A stretch of DNA of 64,000 nt from Omphalotus guepiniiformis (Eukaryota > Basidiomycota > Agaricomycetes > Agaricales > Omphalotaceae), in NCBI GenBank assembly GCA_028554645.1, contig JAQOOI010000072.1:62001-126000 (forward strand). The letters run 5' to 3'. Under the pieces are notes generated by a model. That model made no database searches. It was not told where the DNA came from and saw nothing but the letters and a program-made list of their open reading frames with translations. Below are positions 1 to 11,266 of this stretch, piece after piece. How positions within the stretch are numbered: the stretch's first letter is position 1; every line of letters begins with the position of its first letter. The translations under genes were made by a program, and so were the position numbers.

Positions 1-345
1 ACGTCATTAGGATACGATACAGAAGCTTAGAACGTGAATGTACTAATAGCACACGGACTGGATATCTGGATAATCGGAAGTATAGAGCGGATATAGCGGG
101 CCGTAGATAGGGCAGCTCACGTAAACCGATCGTGATCGATTTTTCGATTCATTTTTTTCTGCTCACCATATAAAAATGCGTACTTCGGATCTCCCTTCCC
201 ATCACCGAGTCAGGTCTGAACTTATCTTGCTTTTTCGTGGTCGTCGACGATTGATAGACGAGCTAGCTAGCTTGCATCTCACTTGCAGAGTCTGAGGTTC
301 CGAAGCTTCAAACGTTCAAGGGTTCCACGTTCCTACACTGCTAGA
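1..345 (+). promoter_or_regulatory. Upstream region and 5' UTR of the permease gene
   Basis: No gene is seen here. A TATA-like element (TATAAAAA) lies at 169-176, about 170 nt upstream of the chosen ATG at 346, after a T-rich tract at 140-158. A CT-rich stretch near 189-240 resembles a fungal transcription-start region. That the element drives the permease is inferred from position only. Confidence 0.45.
169..176 (+). promoter_or_regulatory. TATA-like element of the permease gene
   Basis: TATAAAAA, about 170 nt before the start codon and downstream of a T-rich tract. Confidence 0.4.
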
Positions 346-2576
346 ATGACATTACCGGGAAACGCGATTGACGATAGGGGTGTTGACATTGAGAAGGTAC
401 AAGGAGAAGCACTAGAAACGGATGCGGATGGTATACAAGGTAGACTCAGTGGAGCTGATGAAACGGAATCAAGAAACCTCGTCGAGCGGGGTTCTTTATC
501 GAGTCATGCATTAACGAAGAAACTTTTAAGTTGGGGTATCGAAACTAGAGGTGTGGCCCGTTATGCGGTTTCCCAGTGTCCCAACTAATTCCTCACTGAC
601 TTTCCCTTCATTGGCGGCAAACGCAAACCGTACGCGTAGGAATCCACCCAATCCCACAAGAACTCCGCACCGACACCCAATTCTTCAAAATCTTCTTCCT
701 ATGGTTTTCAGTCAATTTTAACATTCTATCATTCTCCGCTGGGACACTTGGACCTGTTGCTTTTGGGTTGGGGATAAGAGAGTCGTGTTTGGTGATTTTG
801 TTTTTTAATTTACTTTGTTGTGTGCCTCCGGCGTATTTGTGAGTTTTTCCCGTTCCCCCTCCAGCTCGAGCAATTTCAATGTACAGTTCTAACTTGGATT
901 GGTTTCGGACGCGTTCTGAAGCTCGACGTGGGGTCCGAAGTTGGGTTTGAGACAGATGGTACAGGCTCGGTATAGCTTTGGGTACGCCGTTCCCTGGTTT
1001 TTCGAATTCTTGAGTTTCACGCCTCATGCCGTCTTATCTTTGATACTTAGATACTACGGTGTTATACTCCCTTGCGTGCTGAACCTGGTCAACATGTTCG
1101 GGTTTTGTATATTGAATTGTATACTTGGAGGACAAACGCTGGCTAGTGTTGCCGATGGGAATTTGAGTTGGACGTAAGTAGCCTTTTGTCTTCTTTTCTC
1201 GATGAGAGTGATGTAATGGAATTTGCTTCTAGGGTTGGGATAGTCATCATTACTGTTATCTCTCTCGCGGTAAGTTCACACCTCCCATTAAATGCGTTAG
1301 GGCGTCTTTCGAATTTAGATCCCCCCTTTACTAGCTATCGTTCTGCGGGTTCAAAGTACTCAACTGGTGAGTATCTTGTCGATTTCTTTACACCCTCCCA
1401 TTTCTAACCTGTGTCTTATCTTATCATAGGTACGAACGAATCGCATGGTTCCCCGTCCTGATTACCTTCGTCATCGCATTAGGCGTAGGCGGCAAACACC
1501 TCTCCCAAATTCCTCCATCCGAACCAGCCACAGCTCCTGCCATTTTATCTTTCGCTGCAAGTATAGCGGGTTTCACGATTACCTATTCCTCTTTAGCTTC
1601 GGATTTTACGAGCTATTACCGTCCGGATGTGGCTAGTGTGAGTACCTGGTTAACAAATCAAAGATGGGGAGTGAAATCTGAATATCATGCTTATCATTTA
1701 GTGTGAGGGTGTTTATGTATACGTACCTAGGCTTGCTTCTCCCTATCGTAAGTACCTGTTCCCCTTCCTATATCAACTATCTACTATCAGCTGATCGTTC
1801 TGGTGACCCTTGCCACCCCAGACTTCCCTTCAATGCCTCGGTGCAGCAGTATCTGCCGCCGTATCAGCTGTTCCAAGCTGGGAACAAGGCTACGATAACT
1901 CCAATGTCGGGGGTCTCCTACAAGCCATGCTCAGTCCCACAGGCAACTTTGGCAAATTCCTAACAGTACTCCTCAGTCTCTCAGTCACAGGAAATATCGC
2001 AGCGACATTTTATTCTATATCGCTCAATATACAGATTTTCATTCCTACTTTGGTGATAGTACCTAGATATGTGTTTTCAGTCGTGGCTACTGCTATGTGA
2101 GTAACTCATTGCATACTTATCGGCGTGTGCGATTATACTGTTATCATCTGACGAACCCCACCACCCACCCCAACAGAGTCCTCCCAATCGCAATCGTAGG
2201 CTCCCACAAATTCTATACAACCCTAACCAACTTCCTAAGTCTAATCGGATACTGGTCAAGCGCCTTCATATCCATCGTCCTAATCGAACACACCCTATTC
2301 CATCACAGTGACTTCTCCTCCTACGATCTCACTGCATGGAACGTTCCAAAGAAACTCCCATCAGGTATACCGGCTATCGCTGCTGGAGTAGCGTCATTTG
2401 GGTTGGTAGTACCGTGTATGGAGCAGGTTTGGTTTGTGGGTCCGATTGGAGAGAAGACGGGGGATATTGGGTTTGAGGTTGCGTTTGTTGTTACGGGGGT
2501 GTTGTATGTGGTTCTTAGAATGGTTGAGGTGAGGATTAGGAGGGGGCAGGGGTGTTTGAGGGTTGGAAGTGATTGA
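346..2576 (+). CDS. Purine-cytosine permease, Fcy2-like (NCS1 family)
   Basis: A multi-pass plasma-membrane symporter expected to import cytosine, adenine, guanine and hypoxanthine with protons. Ten exons join in frame: 346-550, 640-838, 922-981, 1051-1173, 1233-1269, 1335-1366, 1430-1648, 1702-1747, 1822-2096 and 2177-2576, giving 531 aa, the usual size for this family. A hydrophilic N-terminus leads into the conserved KLLSWGIETRGI block, then FNILSFSAGTLGP, GPKLGLRQMVQARYSFGYYG, WEQGYDNSNVGG and SLSVTGNIAATFYSISLN, all diagnostic of fungal Fcy2 proteins. The start at 346 is chosen because it is the first ATG leading into this frame. The obvious GTGAGT donor at 1638 breaks the frame; a GTTAAC donor at 1649 keeps it, so exon 7 is uncertain. 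An antisense ORF over 608-1027 is a shadow. The exact nucleobase specificity cannot be read from the sequence. Confidence 0.9.
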
Positions 2577-3124
2577 AATGGGCAAGCATCAGCAAATTCG
2601 CAACTTTTTGCTGAAACGACAAGCTTCACCATCACCATATTAGTGTATTATCTAATAGAAACTTCTTGATTTCGCTTAGATTTGACTAAAGAGGAAACTG
2701 CTTGTGAGGAAAATAGGACCTGCTGGTCCGCTTGGCGCTTGCGGCAGGTCAGGCTTTTGGGTCCTTTTTTTGGGTTGCTGCAAGCCGAAACAAGCCGTTC
2801 CATCGATTTGCGTAATTTCTGATGAGGTAATTGGTTCTCACCGGGTTTCTCTCGGACTTGGAAGAATAACGAGTATCGCGGTGGCTCGGAGACTCTTCCT
2901 AATCAGACCCCTTCCAGATCTTCCTAGCCGCTGTGGCTTTACCGACGACGCGGGGATATTACTGTTGGATTTATCAGCTCCTTCTGTTCGTCATTGAATG
3001 GCAAGGATACCGGTCGTGGTCATGTAGACTGTATCCTTTACGGGGGGTCGTATAAAGGGAGGGATCGGATATCGCTTGGGATCGGATATCGCTTTTACTA
3101 CAGCAAACTTGATTTTACAGCAAA
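2577..3124 (+). promoter_or_regulatory. Intergenic region with SDR promoter
   Basis: This holds the permease 3' flank and the promoter of the downstream SDR gene. A TATA box (TATAAAGGGAG) starts at 3051, 74 nt before the ATG at 3125. Just before the ATG, at about 3060-3096, a GGATCGGATATCGCTT unit is present twice in tandem. No further gene was recognised. The TATAAAGGGAG string is repeated in the promoter of the paralogous SDR at 10.4 kb. Confidence 0.5.
3051..3061 (+). promoter_or_regulatory. TATA box of SDR copy 1
   Basis: TATAAAGGGAG, 74 nt upstream of the ATG and shared with the paralogue's promoter. Confidence 0.6.
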
Positions 3125-4316
3125 ATGTCCGAAGACTCTTTCGATATTTCTCGTGTTCTTGATATGACTGGAAGGATAGCACTTGTTACAGGTGGTGGAA
3201 CTGGATTGTGCGTGAAACGGTTATGTTTCTCGATTATCGTGTAACTCATCGTCGACGGCGTTCTTCCACAGGGGTTTGTTCGTCGCGAAAGGATTGGCGT
3301 TTCATGGCGTCAAGGTATATATCACTGGTAGACGCGTGGACGTTTTACAGAAGGCGGCTAGTGAATTCAAAGGCTCGGGGAAGGGCATATTGATTCCGTT
3401 AGTCACGTTCGTGCCACTGCTCACCTAGTTCTCGATTCTGAGCGTCGGTCGTACAGGTTACAGATGGATGCTACCGATGATGCGAGCATTAAGAACTGTG
3501 TCAAGGTTATTACCGAAACCGAAGGTCGACTCGATATTCTTGTCAATAAGTAAGTTTCTTATTCTATCTACTTTGGAATAACATATCTAAGAGGGGGGGT
3601 GAAATAGTGCTGGAGTTGCTACCCCACCAACTGATCCCGACTTTGTTAAAAAACAGTTCGACTACTTGAGCAAGGAGAAGCTTCCTTATGAACTTGAACC
3701 TACTGAAGTCTGGCAATCTATCTTCAACATCAACACCTTCGCACCGTTCGTCGTTACTACTGCTTTCATGGACCTTCTCATCAAAGGTGCGGAAGCACGG
3801 AATGACACTTCAGTTGTGATTAATGTCTCGAGTGCGGCTGCTGGAATGAGGTCTCAGACACCTTCAGCTGCTGTGAGTCCCCGCTTTTTGCCCCTCCCCC
3901 CCACGCTACGATTAGTATGAATTGACTCCGGAGTTCCTTCAAAGTTCGCATATGGGGTCTCAAAGGCTGCCTTGAACAGCATCACTCAAAAGATGGCTAC
4001 CGACCTTGCGAAGAAGAAGATTCCAGTGCGAGTGAATGCCATCGAACCAGGTGGTATCCCAACAGGCATCGTTGATATCAAAATACTCGAAGAATACATC
4101 ACTAAGCCTTTCCCTGGTTTGACTTCTGCTATACCGGCTCGCCGGTGGGGATAGTAAGTTTTGTGGTGAAGAGTTCAAGAAGGAAGAAGGTCACTGATGG
4201 AGTCTTTTTTTAGTCCGGAAGAAATGGCACTTTCTGGTATTTACTTTGCGGCTGTTGGGTTTGCGAATGGAGCGATATTGCGGTTGGATGGTGGAACAAC
4301 TTTGGTGGATGTCTAG
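3125..4316 (+). CDS. Short-chain dehydrogenase/reductase, copy 1
   Basis: A classical-type SDR, an NAD(P)H-dependent oxidoreductase of unknown substrate. Six exons (3125-3207, 3272-3397, 3457-3549, 3608-3872, 3945-4153, 4214-4316) give 292 aa. The cofactor motif TGGGTGLG is near residue 22. NNAG follows, then the catalytic serine in INVSS and the YGVSK active site, so the Asn-Ser-Tyr-Lys tetrad is complete. The region after the active site (RVNAIEPGGIPT) and the C-terminal LDGGTTL are typical of the family. No signal peptide or membrane helix is seen, so it is probably cytosolic. It is closely related to the inverted copy at 9215-10395, down to an insertion rich in Lys and Glu after NNAG. The promoter has TATAAAGGGAG at 3051. 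Substrate and pathway are unknown. Confidence 0.92.
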
Positions 4317-7300
4317 GCAGGCACTGTGTATTCTGAAGAGGTTCATGAAGTGCTTGTTGTTGAATTGTGGTTGTATTGAATGAAATTGGATTAAAACAAC
4401 ACGTCACCGGCACCTCGTATCTGAACACTGTCATTCTGACTTGCCTCTGCTCATCCACTTGACCTGTAGTTCATTTTACGTTCGAGGCTATGGGAGAGGA
4501 CTCGGACGAGCAAGGAACAGTTTCGATACATAAAAGAAATGACTTTTCATGAGCAATGTATCGTTCTCAGACTCTGCTTATAGCAATGTGAGCGACACTT
4601 TCATACCATCGTTGCCCTGCATTGACTGTGAATCGCGACGGTATCTCTCGTTCCTAGATCAACATCGGATTCAACAACAATAGTTCAATATGGCATACCT
4701 ATAGCATACTATTCAGATCGATAAGAATGTATCAAGTGAAGCGACAAAGCGACAAAGCGGGTTCATACATACATACCTATGAAGTACATCATTCCAAATC
4801 TCGAATGCATTTCGGCGTTCTCCCGGTGCTTGTTGATTCATACCGTAAGTTCAGTGGTCTTGATCGCATATCATCACATTTCTCATCCTGGAATGCATGA
4901 TCGCAGGGGTCGGACCCTGTCAAGCGTTGCTGATGAGGGGTCCAAGCTGAAACTCCACTTTCTAAGTACAACCCCTATTCTGCAATGAATGATACTTACA
5001 TACGCGTCTGTTCAACATTACAGGGGGTCAGAATAGTTATCAACCAGAGTCATGTCACTTAAAACAGTTGCTTTCGCACTTCATACATTGCCCAGATAGA
5101 TTCCAACAGAATACGCTGATGGGTTTTCTGCAGCTGTCACTCTGTGGCTTCGCTGCAAACTTTTTTGAATGGGTTCGCGATTGGTGTGGGTGTGGTGTGG
5201 TATGTCGGAGCCAGAGTCAGACCGACATGAGCAGTTGATTGATTTGGGATTTGAAGGGTAAAGATGGTGGCGACAGGCGGGAAAGAATAATCGTATGGTT
5301 CCTGCTTTGATCAGTCACGGTACGTATCCTCGTCGCGCTGACTCGGAGTAAGGAGTGTAGAGGCAAGTAGCAGCGAAACAGGCTGTTGTTTCAGACTTAG
5401 CGGGTTTGGCGCCACTTGAGACACATATCGCCGTGAATCTGACTAGTATGCCTTGGTAAGCATTGCGAATGAGAGTACGACCCATCTACTCGTCACTGAT
5501 CCACTGTTCTTGTCAAACACGCACGTAAGTGCTGTCCACCAAGCAAGTTAGCAATTGTGCACAAGGTGCTAATGTATAACACACACACCTTGGACTAAAA
5601 CTTCTCGATGCGAGGATGACACTGACTGACTCTTCTAGATATCAGCCTTTCACACCTTCAAGTCCTTTTCTTGCTACTATTCTCCAGGTCCCCGAGTCAT
5701 GTACCAACTCAATGCTTGGGCGCTGTAGGAACTTCTATGACAACATAACATATATATTCCTTTTGAGGAGGTCTGAGAAGCCAGTGTGGGACGCTATTAG
5801 AAGCTCTGAGACTTCGCAAAGCTGCGCTCTGTGAACAAAAGCCTGAGAGATGGGGCGGGCGTTCATCTTTTTGATATCATTTGATACACATGCAGTTCAA
5901 ATTGTCCTTTCAAACATTTCGAGACATACATTTCTTATCGCACGTAGGTGACGTGTTCAAGCTGTAGTACAGATGTAATCAGTCAACTTTTGACAAGAAC
6001 AAGGACTGATTTCGATTGAACTTACAGCTTTCTTTTCGTTGGTCTATGTTATCCTATGACACTTTGGACTCGTCGGCTACTTTGTATCGCCATGTTCTCA
6101 AGCACATGGTGATCCTCTACCGCAGTACTATCTGGTGATAGGGTCGGTATTTGGAAACGAGAGCTGAATCTCCCAGCGAAGGGTGTACTCTGTGTTCTAA
6201 GAATAGACCGTATATCATACATTTGCTGTCTCGATACCACTGAGAAGCTGATTCGTTAAGGGTACATATCACACCTAAGTAGCTTGGGAATTTCAGAATA
6301 AGGAAAGAAGAATTGGATATCATACATACCAATAATATTAAGGACATGACCGTACGAACTCAGGCCGTAGTTGATGACTAAGCGCCCGACAGCCCACAAA
6401 ACGTCTTCCATAACGACCATATTATTGTCCAGCTCCGAGTTTCATTTTCGTGGAACCTAATATGTAGGTATCATTTTCGTGAAACGGGCGTGTTGTTCTC
6501 TTGCTATCTATATACTCAAGATTCTTTTGAATTGACCCACAGTTCTTCAGGCTCAACATCAAGCGCTCAGCGGCTGCTTCTCTCAAGAGTTATATCATAT
6601 TTGCCACTTTTTCCCAAAGAAAAATCGGAGTACAATTGCAACCGTAATTGTGAACGCGTTACGCCACTGCACAACTTCTCTATTAATTTGGTGCCAAACC
6701 ATGATGTCTTGATGAGTTCGCACTGGTTCCGGGGCTCGGCCTTTGAAACGTCGACTTCAAGCTATCCGTTTTCGACATATTTCATTGCATTCTCGCATTT
6801 CTCAGGCACTGGACCCGTCAGAAACGGGACTCTAGGTTCCTGCTGGTTCTGCATAGATGGACAAGGGCAAGAACGCGGGGTGGTTACCCATTCGAAGGTG
6901 TACTAGGAATCCATTGATGGAGAACCAGACACTATCAAGTCTACTACGTACGTAGGTGGGCCACGGACTGTCCTTTTTCGTCATTCCATACCTTCTTTCA
7001 CGCGATATGTGTCACGGTGACTTCCAATGAACGATATGGTCTTCTGTTCTGTTCCTTGCGCTGTTTTACCGGCAATCCGGGTTCACGGGCCTATTATGGA
7101 TGTACGTATGTACTTATACATTTAGGACGCGCTCGTAAATTAGGGCTTACTTGTGTTGTCAGGTTCCCGAGAAACCTTCAAGCTCGTTCGTTGCAGGTCT
7201 GAGGCAAGCTCGCTTTCGTGGACGGAAACATGTTCAACTCGTCCGCCACGGATAACGCTGTGCATGAGCTGGGTTCTCGTATGTGACAGCTATGCTTTGT

Positions 7301-7350
7301 GCTCTTTGCGAGGTGCTGATACAGCTGTTACAGAGTTTTCCTCTACATCC
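4317..7350. other. 3.0-kb intergenic stretch without a recognisable gene
   Basis: Only short open frames without recognisable domains occur here. The longest, on the + strand at 6490-6906, has no family signature and no supporting splice context. Visible features are a short tandem array of GCGACAAA units near 4740-4757 and a perfect 12-bp palindrome CTACGTACGTAG at 6944-6955. The distal part presumably includes the promoter of the seven-helix gene starting at 7351. A small unannotated or non-coding transcript cannot be excluded. Confidence 0.5.
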
Positions 7351-8730
7351 ATGTCAAACGATACGGCGCTGTTTCATCTTTTCCTCGCGTTCCAACTCCT
7401 GAGCCTGAGTGGACTCGTTATCATGCTGATTACAGTCTCTGTATCTCGGCTGGTGACGCGGAGGCATGTGGTGTGGATTAACTTTGTCCTCGCTTTGATT
7501 ATTTCGTGTGTGTCGTATAGGTGCGTAGTTGTCTTCCTCGAGACGAAGTTTGCGCCAATGCTGATACTACTCTAATTAGTTTGTTAGTTGGACATCCGTC
7601 AACATGGAATCCAAATCATGCATTGTGCCTTACCCAAGCAACCTTGATATACACTGTACCGACTTTGTGCGTGTACTCTTCCTGTATTCCAAAATGCTTG
7701 CTGAAGTGCCTTTCCGACTTCAAACAGGACAGCATCGGCAACCCTGGCCCTTGTACTATACGTATGTCAAGTGTAGAAAACGTCAAAATTCTGACTGATG
7801 AATGGTATCGGTACCTCAGATATTGCTCACAGTTCGAAATTGTCTGTATTATACGGTGACAGACCGGATAAGTCCTTTATGGACATTCTCCGTACGTTCC
7901 GCAGCAGCTTTGTTTCTTTTTCGGACGATGTTGATCTATTGTACAGCTCATTTTCTTGCCATATGCTTTGGGTGGTGGAATGTTTGCCTTTTCTATTGTG
8001 ATTGGATTAAAAGATCCGAGCACGGTCAGGCGTGTACCAGGGGGCTTCTATTGCAACATGGGCAATGCACTTCCGTACGTGTTTTTTACACATGCATATG
8101 CTATTCAAAACCCAGAATTAAGCGATTGGTTTTGTATTCTTTATAGCGGGAAATTGTCCGCGATTTTCGTAGCGGCTATTATGATTATCTGTGTTATCTT
8201 AGGACTCATCGTATGCCGGCATTTGTGCAAGAAATGGTCTGTCTATAGAGGATTTGCTGATTCAACAATCGTTCGTGTGCTTACTTTCATTGCATTTTCT
8301 TCTCTGGCTATTGCGTAAGTATAAGCGCTGCTCTCTCTTCGAGATAACGAGTCCGAGCTAATGTTCTTTCCTTACCTTTCTGTTGGAACTTGGAAATCAC
8401 AGCCTCGCTCTCGTTTTCTTCTTCACACCGAAAGGCCACGGTGCTCCTTTGAACTTGGTCCTTGCTCTTCGTACGTATCAAATTGACTTTTATACTGCAA
8501 CGCGTAGATTTATCACCCCTGTCCGTTTTACAGCTCCTTTTGCCGCTGTTCTGGTTTTTGGAACTCAGAAGGATTTAATTCAATCTTGGCGAATGGGTGC
8601 TAAGGTGGTGTATGAGTCCATCCGAAGATGTTTCACCGGCCCGGGGAGGACCAGTCCAAATAGTCCGAATGGGCACTGCACCAGCGGGAGCCAAGACAGG
8701 ATTATTGCTACTGTTGAACTTACGTCTTGA
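7351..8730 (+). CDS. Seven-helix membrane protein, Git3-like GPCR-type family of Agaricomycetes
   Basis: A probable cell-surface receptor-like protein of unknown ligand. Eight exons (7351-7520, 7580-7666, 7728-7761, 7820-7891, 7947-8074, 8147-8314, 8403-8470, 8534-8730) join in frame to 307 aa. About seven hydrophobic helices are visible. The first lies near residues 8-32 and is followed by short basic loops. The segments LTQATLIYTVPTLTASATLA, IGLKDPSTVRR and GGFYCNMGNALPGK match what I recall of a large mushroom-specific family of putative GPCRs. A GAPLNLVLAL stretch and VLVFGTQKDLIQSW sit at the start of the cytoplasmic tail. The start at 7351 (MSNDTALFHL) places the first helix at the usual distance. 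It lies between the two SDR paralogues. Coupling to a G protein is inferred from family resemblance only. Confidence 0.8.
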
Positions 8731-9214
8731 ATAGCCTTACTTTCATTTCGTTTCTCTTAGAGTGACTGGCTCTTTCTTTTATTGATGGATTAGGTTATGT
8801 TTCCTTTTGCTCAGGTTAAGCCTGAAGGCTCTAGGGTTCATTTACGATTACTAGGGCAGGTCTCTTCTTACGCGCCAACTTCCCCCCTTGTTCGATTGAT
8901 ATTACGGACTGTTAACATTGTAAGATTTGTGGAATCAAAGCATGTACTTAGTAACTTCATACATATGTATAGTACAAGAACAAAGAAATTCTCGCCATCA
9001 GCACTGTACGTATGAGTTCATTGATCGTTTCAACTTGGCTGCTGAAATTGTCGCTACTTACAACATGATTACAACGGTATGTAGTGTTAATGACCTGAAG
9101 TTCAAGTTGCAGCTTGCAGCTTGCGTCACATCAACCGGCACCGGTGCAATTGCAATTGAGAGTTGAGTTATCGATGCAGTACAAGTTGCTTATATTACAC
9201 TTCTTGGAATTCAC
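8731..9214. other. Intergenic region between convergent genes
   Basis: The seven-helix gene (+) and SDR copy 2 (-) converge here, so this should be shared 3' flank. No gene is seen. A GCAGCTT unit is repeated near 9110-9124 and a CAATTGCAATTG doublet lies near 9147-9158. The first ORF-like tail at 8797-9015 has no domain signature. Confidence 0.5.
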
Positions 9215-10395
9215 CTATACTTCCACCAAACTCAACCCACCATCCATACGCAGAGTCGCCCCATTCGAAAACCCAACAGCCGCAAAGTAAATAGCAGAAA
9301 GTGCTACCTCTTCCGGACTATCAACACCAAATTCAATCAATAATTTGCCCAAGACACCAAAAAGCGGGACTAGAAAACACTCACGTTCCGAATCGCCCGA
9401 GTGGAAAAACGGTATTCAGACCGGGAAAGGGTTTATTGAGGTATTCATCGAATATTTTTGAGTCAAGAATCTCTGATGGGATAATGCCTGGTTCGATAGA
9501 ATTGACTCGGATGGGAATTTTTTTTCGAGCGAGATCGGAGGCCATTGTTACTGTGATCTGATTCAATGCTGCCTTTGTAATACCGTATGCGAACTGAAAG
9601 GCGGGAGGAAGGAATATCATTAAGTTAGTTGGCTATCGCGGTTTGGGCACGAGAAACCAGACTCACAGTATTTACAGGCGTTTGAGACTTGAATGAAGCT
9701 GACATACTAGAGATATTAATGACGACTGAAGTATCCTTCCGTGCCTCCGCGCCTTTGGTGAGAAGGTCTATGAAGGCGGTGGTGACGAAGAACGGAGCGA
9801 ATGTGTTGACTTTGAAGACGGAGTGCCATCCTTCAAAGGTTTCTAACTCGTAAGGAAGTTTTTGCTGGTTGAAGTATTCGAACTTTTTAGCAGTAAAGTC
9901 AGGATCGTTTAGCGGTGTGGCGATACCGGCGCTTTTGGGTTTTGTGAGATAGACTCCTTCTAGAGATGGCGCGGAAAACAAACTTACTTATTCACGAGAA
10001 TATCTAGTCGGCCTTCTTTCTCTGCAATGACTTTTACTCCGTTCTTAATGCTCTCGTTATTTGTGACATCCATCGGTAACCTATCCGACTCGTGCTTAAT
10101 ATCGAAAACGGGGTAAGAAAGAAGGGTTTTGTGACGAACGGGACCAAAGAGCCGCTCCCTTGAAATTCACTTGCTGCCTTCTCGAGAACGTCTACTCGTC
10201 TGCCGGTAATGTATACCTTGGCACCATTGACTGCTAGTCCTTTCGCAATATATAACCCTCTGTTCATGCAAATAACGACGATCAGCATCTGAGGTATCAA
10301 TGATAGATAGCTCTACCCCACATTCCAGTTCCACCGCCGGTGATCAGGGCTATTCTTCCGGTCATGTCAAAAAGACGAGAGGGATCGAACGACAT
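9215..10395 (-). CDS. Short-chain dehydrogenase/reductase, copy 2 (inverted paralogue)
   Basis: A second classical-type SDR, read right to left from ATG at 10395 to TAG at 9215-9217, in about six exons matching those of copy 1. The cofactor motif TGGGTGIG spans the first intron. NNAG is created across the second or third splice junction, with the acceptor just before the CGCCGG near 9930. The catalytic Ser lies in INISS and the Tyr-Lys pair in YGITK, so it appears functional. The C-terminus carries RMDGGLSLVEV. Sequence, exon junctions and the TATA box (TATAAAGGGAG, minus strand, 10488-10493) match copy 1, indicating duplication with inversion. Substrate is unknown. The two copies may have diverged in specificity. 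Confidence 0.9.
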
Positions 10396-10482
10396 TTTTC
10401 TTGTGAGTTGTAGGGATTTGCGAGCTGACTTGAGAAGGTGTAGTTTGTTTTCAAAGTGCGATACATTCAAGCCATTCCATAG

Positions 10483-10493
10483 CTCCCTTTATA
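10483..10493 (-). promoter_or_regulatory. TATA box of SDR copy 2
   Basis: TATAAAGGGAG on the minus strand, 93 nt upstream of the ATG at 10395, identical to the element before copy 1. Confidence 0.6.
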
Positions 10494-10697
10494 CGCAAGA
10501 AAACCACACGGGTCGACCCTGGTCCCTCTATGACCTATATGAATCGGAAATCATGAGGCTTCGCATAGCAAAGCTACGTACCAGATTGGCTGACATTCCT
10601 CCGAGTCGTCTCCTTGAACTGCTTAGTAGTGGAGTAATATCCCTGAGCAGCGGGAATTGCTTGCTCAGCGTGATTCTAGAGAATGTTCTGATTGTAA

Positions 10698-10841
10698 TCA
10701 CAGTTGACGCCATTTTTCTCCTCGCCGTTGGAAGAGCCGTTGGATCGCAAATTCCCCATAGGCTACAGGGAGGGAAATTCTAACCAAATCAAGTACTGGA
10801 GGCGGACTCGGGGCTTGCGATTTCTTCTTCGTCGTTGACAT
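10698..10841 (-). CDS. Possible 47-aa basic small protein
   Basis: A short minus-strand frame starts at 10841 with MSTTKKKSQAPSPPP, continues through a hydrophobic patch and ends in a basic, tryptophan-containing tail. It has a plausible start context (GCAATGTC). I do not recognise a family, and no intron is needed. It could be a small mitochondrial or membrane-associated protein or simply an open stretch in the intergenic region. Its only support is an intact frame and a lysine- and proline-rich composition that looks protein-like. Confidence 0.2.
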   Translation of the reverse strand: MSTTKKKSQAPSPPPVLDLVRISLPVAYGEFAIQRLFQRRGEKWRQL

Positions 10842-11266
10842 TGCAGTAATCTCTCCGAATTTACAGACCAAAATTGTGTTTGTAGTTCCACAAAGTGTGT
10901 TGAGATTTCCATCTTGCCAGGCTTTGTAGGCCCTCAGAAATCGCAACGCCGGTCCAACGAACCCAGACGAACCCGTCAACAAAAGTGTAAACTCGTTGTG
11001 TATGTATAGGTCGTGTGACCTTGAAATGGACGGTAAGTTATTTGAAACTTATTATGAGACTGCTTCATTTTCACCTTTTGCAGTGGTACAGCAATTCGAG
11101 TTAGTCTGACTTGGTCGCTGTTCAACGATGGGCACGGACCCGAGCCTCCTGCCAGAAAATTTCTTACATAATCGCTTGGGATGACTCATCGATTCTGCAC
11201 TTATACCCCTTCAAATTGATTCTGGGTTAAAATCTTTGTTTCTTCCTTCTCTTCTCTCTGTGTTGT

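Larger units (their letters stand above)
10396..11266. other. Intergenic region with SDR copy 2 promoter and an uncertain small ORF
   Basis: The SDR copy 2 promoter occupies the left end, with TATAAAGGGAG on the minus strand at about 10483-10493, 93 nt before its ATG. The right end should hold the promoter of the zinc-finger gene that starts at 11267, preceded by a CT-rich tract at 11236-11264. Between them are only short frames. Confidence 0.5.

Noticed and set aside
608..1027. 139-aa minus-strand open frame
   Set aside because: It is antisense to permease exons that join in phase and carry clear family motifs.
10453..10713. Minus-strand frame with a mitochondrial-leader look, extendable by one intron
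   Set aside because: It would run through the TATA box of SDR copy 2 and end about 60 bp before that gene's ATG. No family is recognised.
10340..10783. 147-aa + strand open frame
   Set aside because: It overlaps SDR copy 2 exon 1 and its promoter on the other strand and has no signature.
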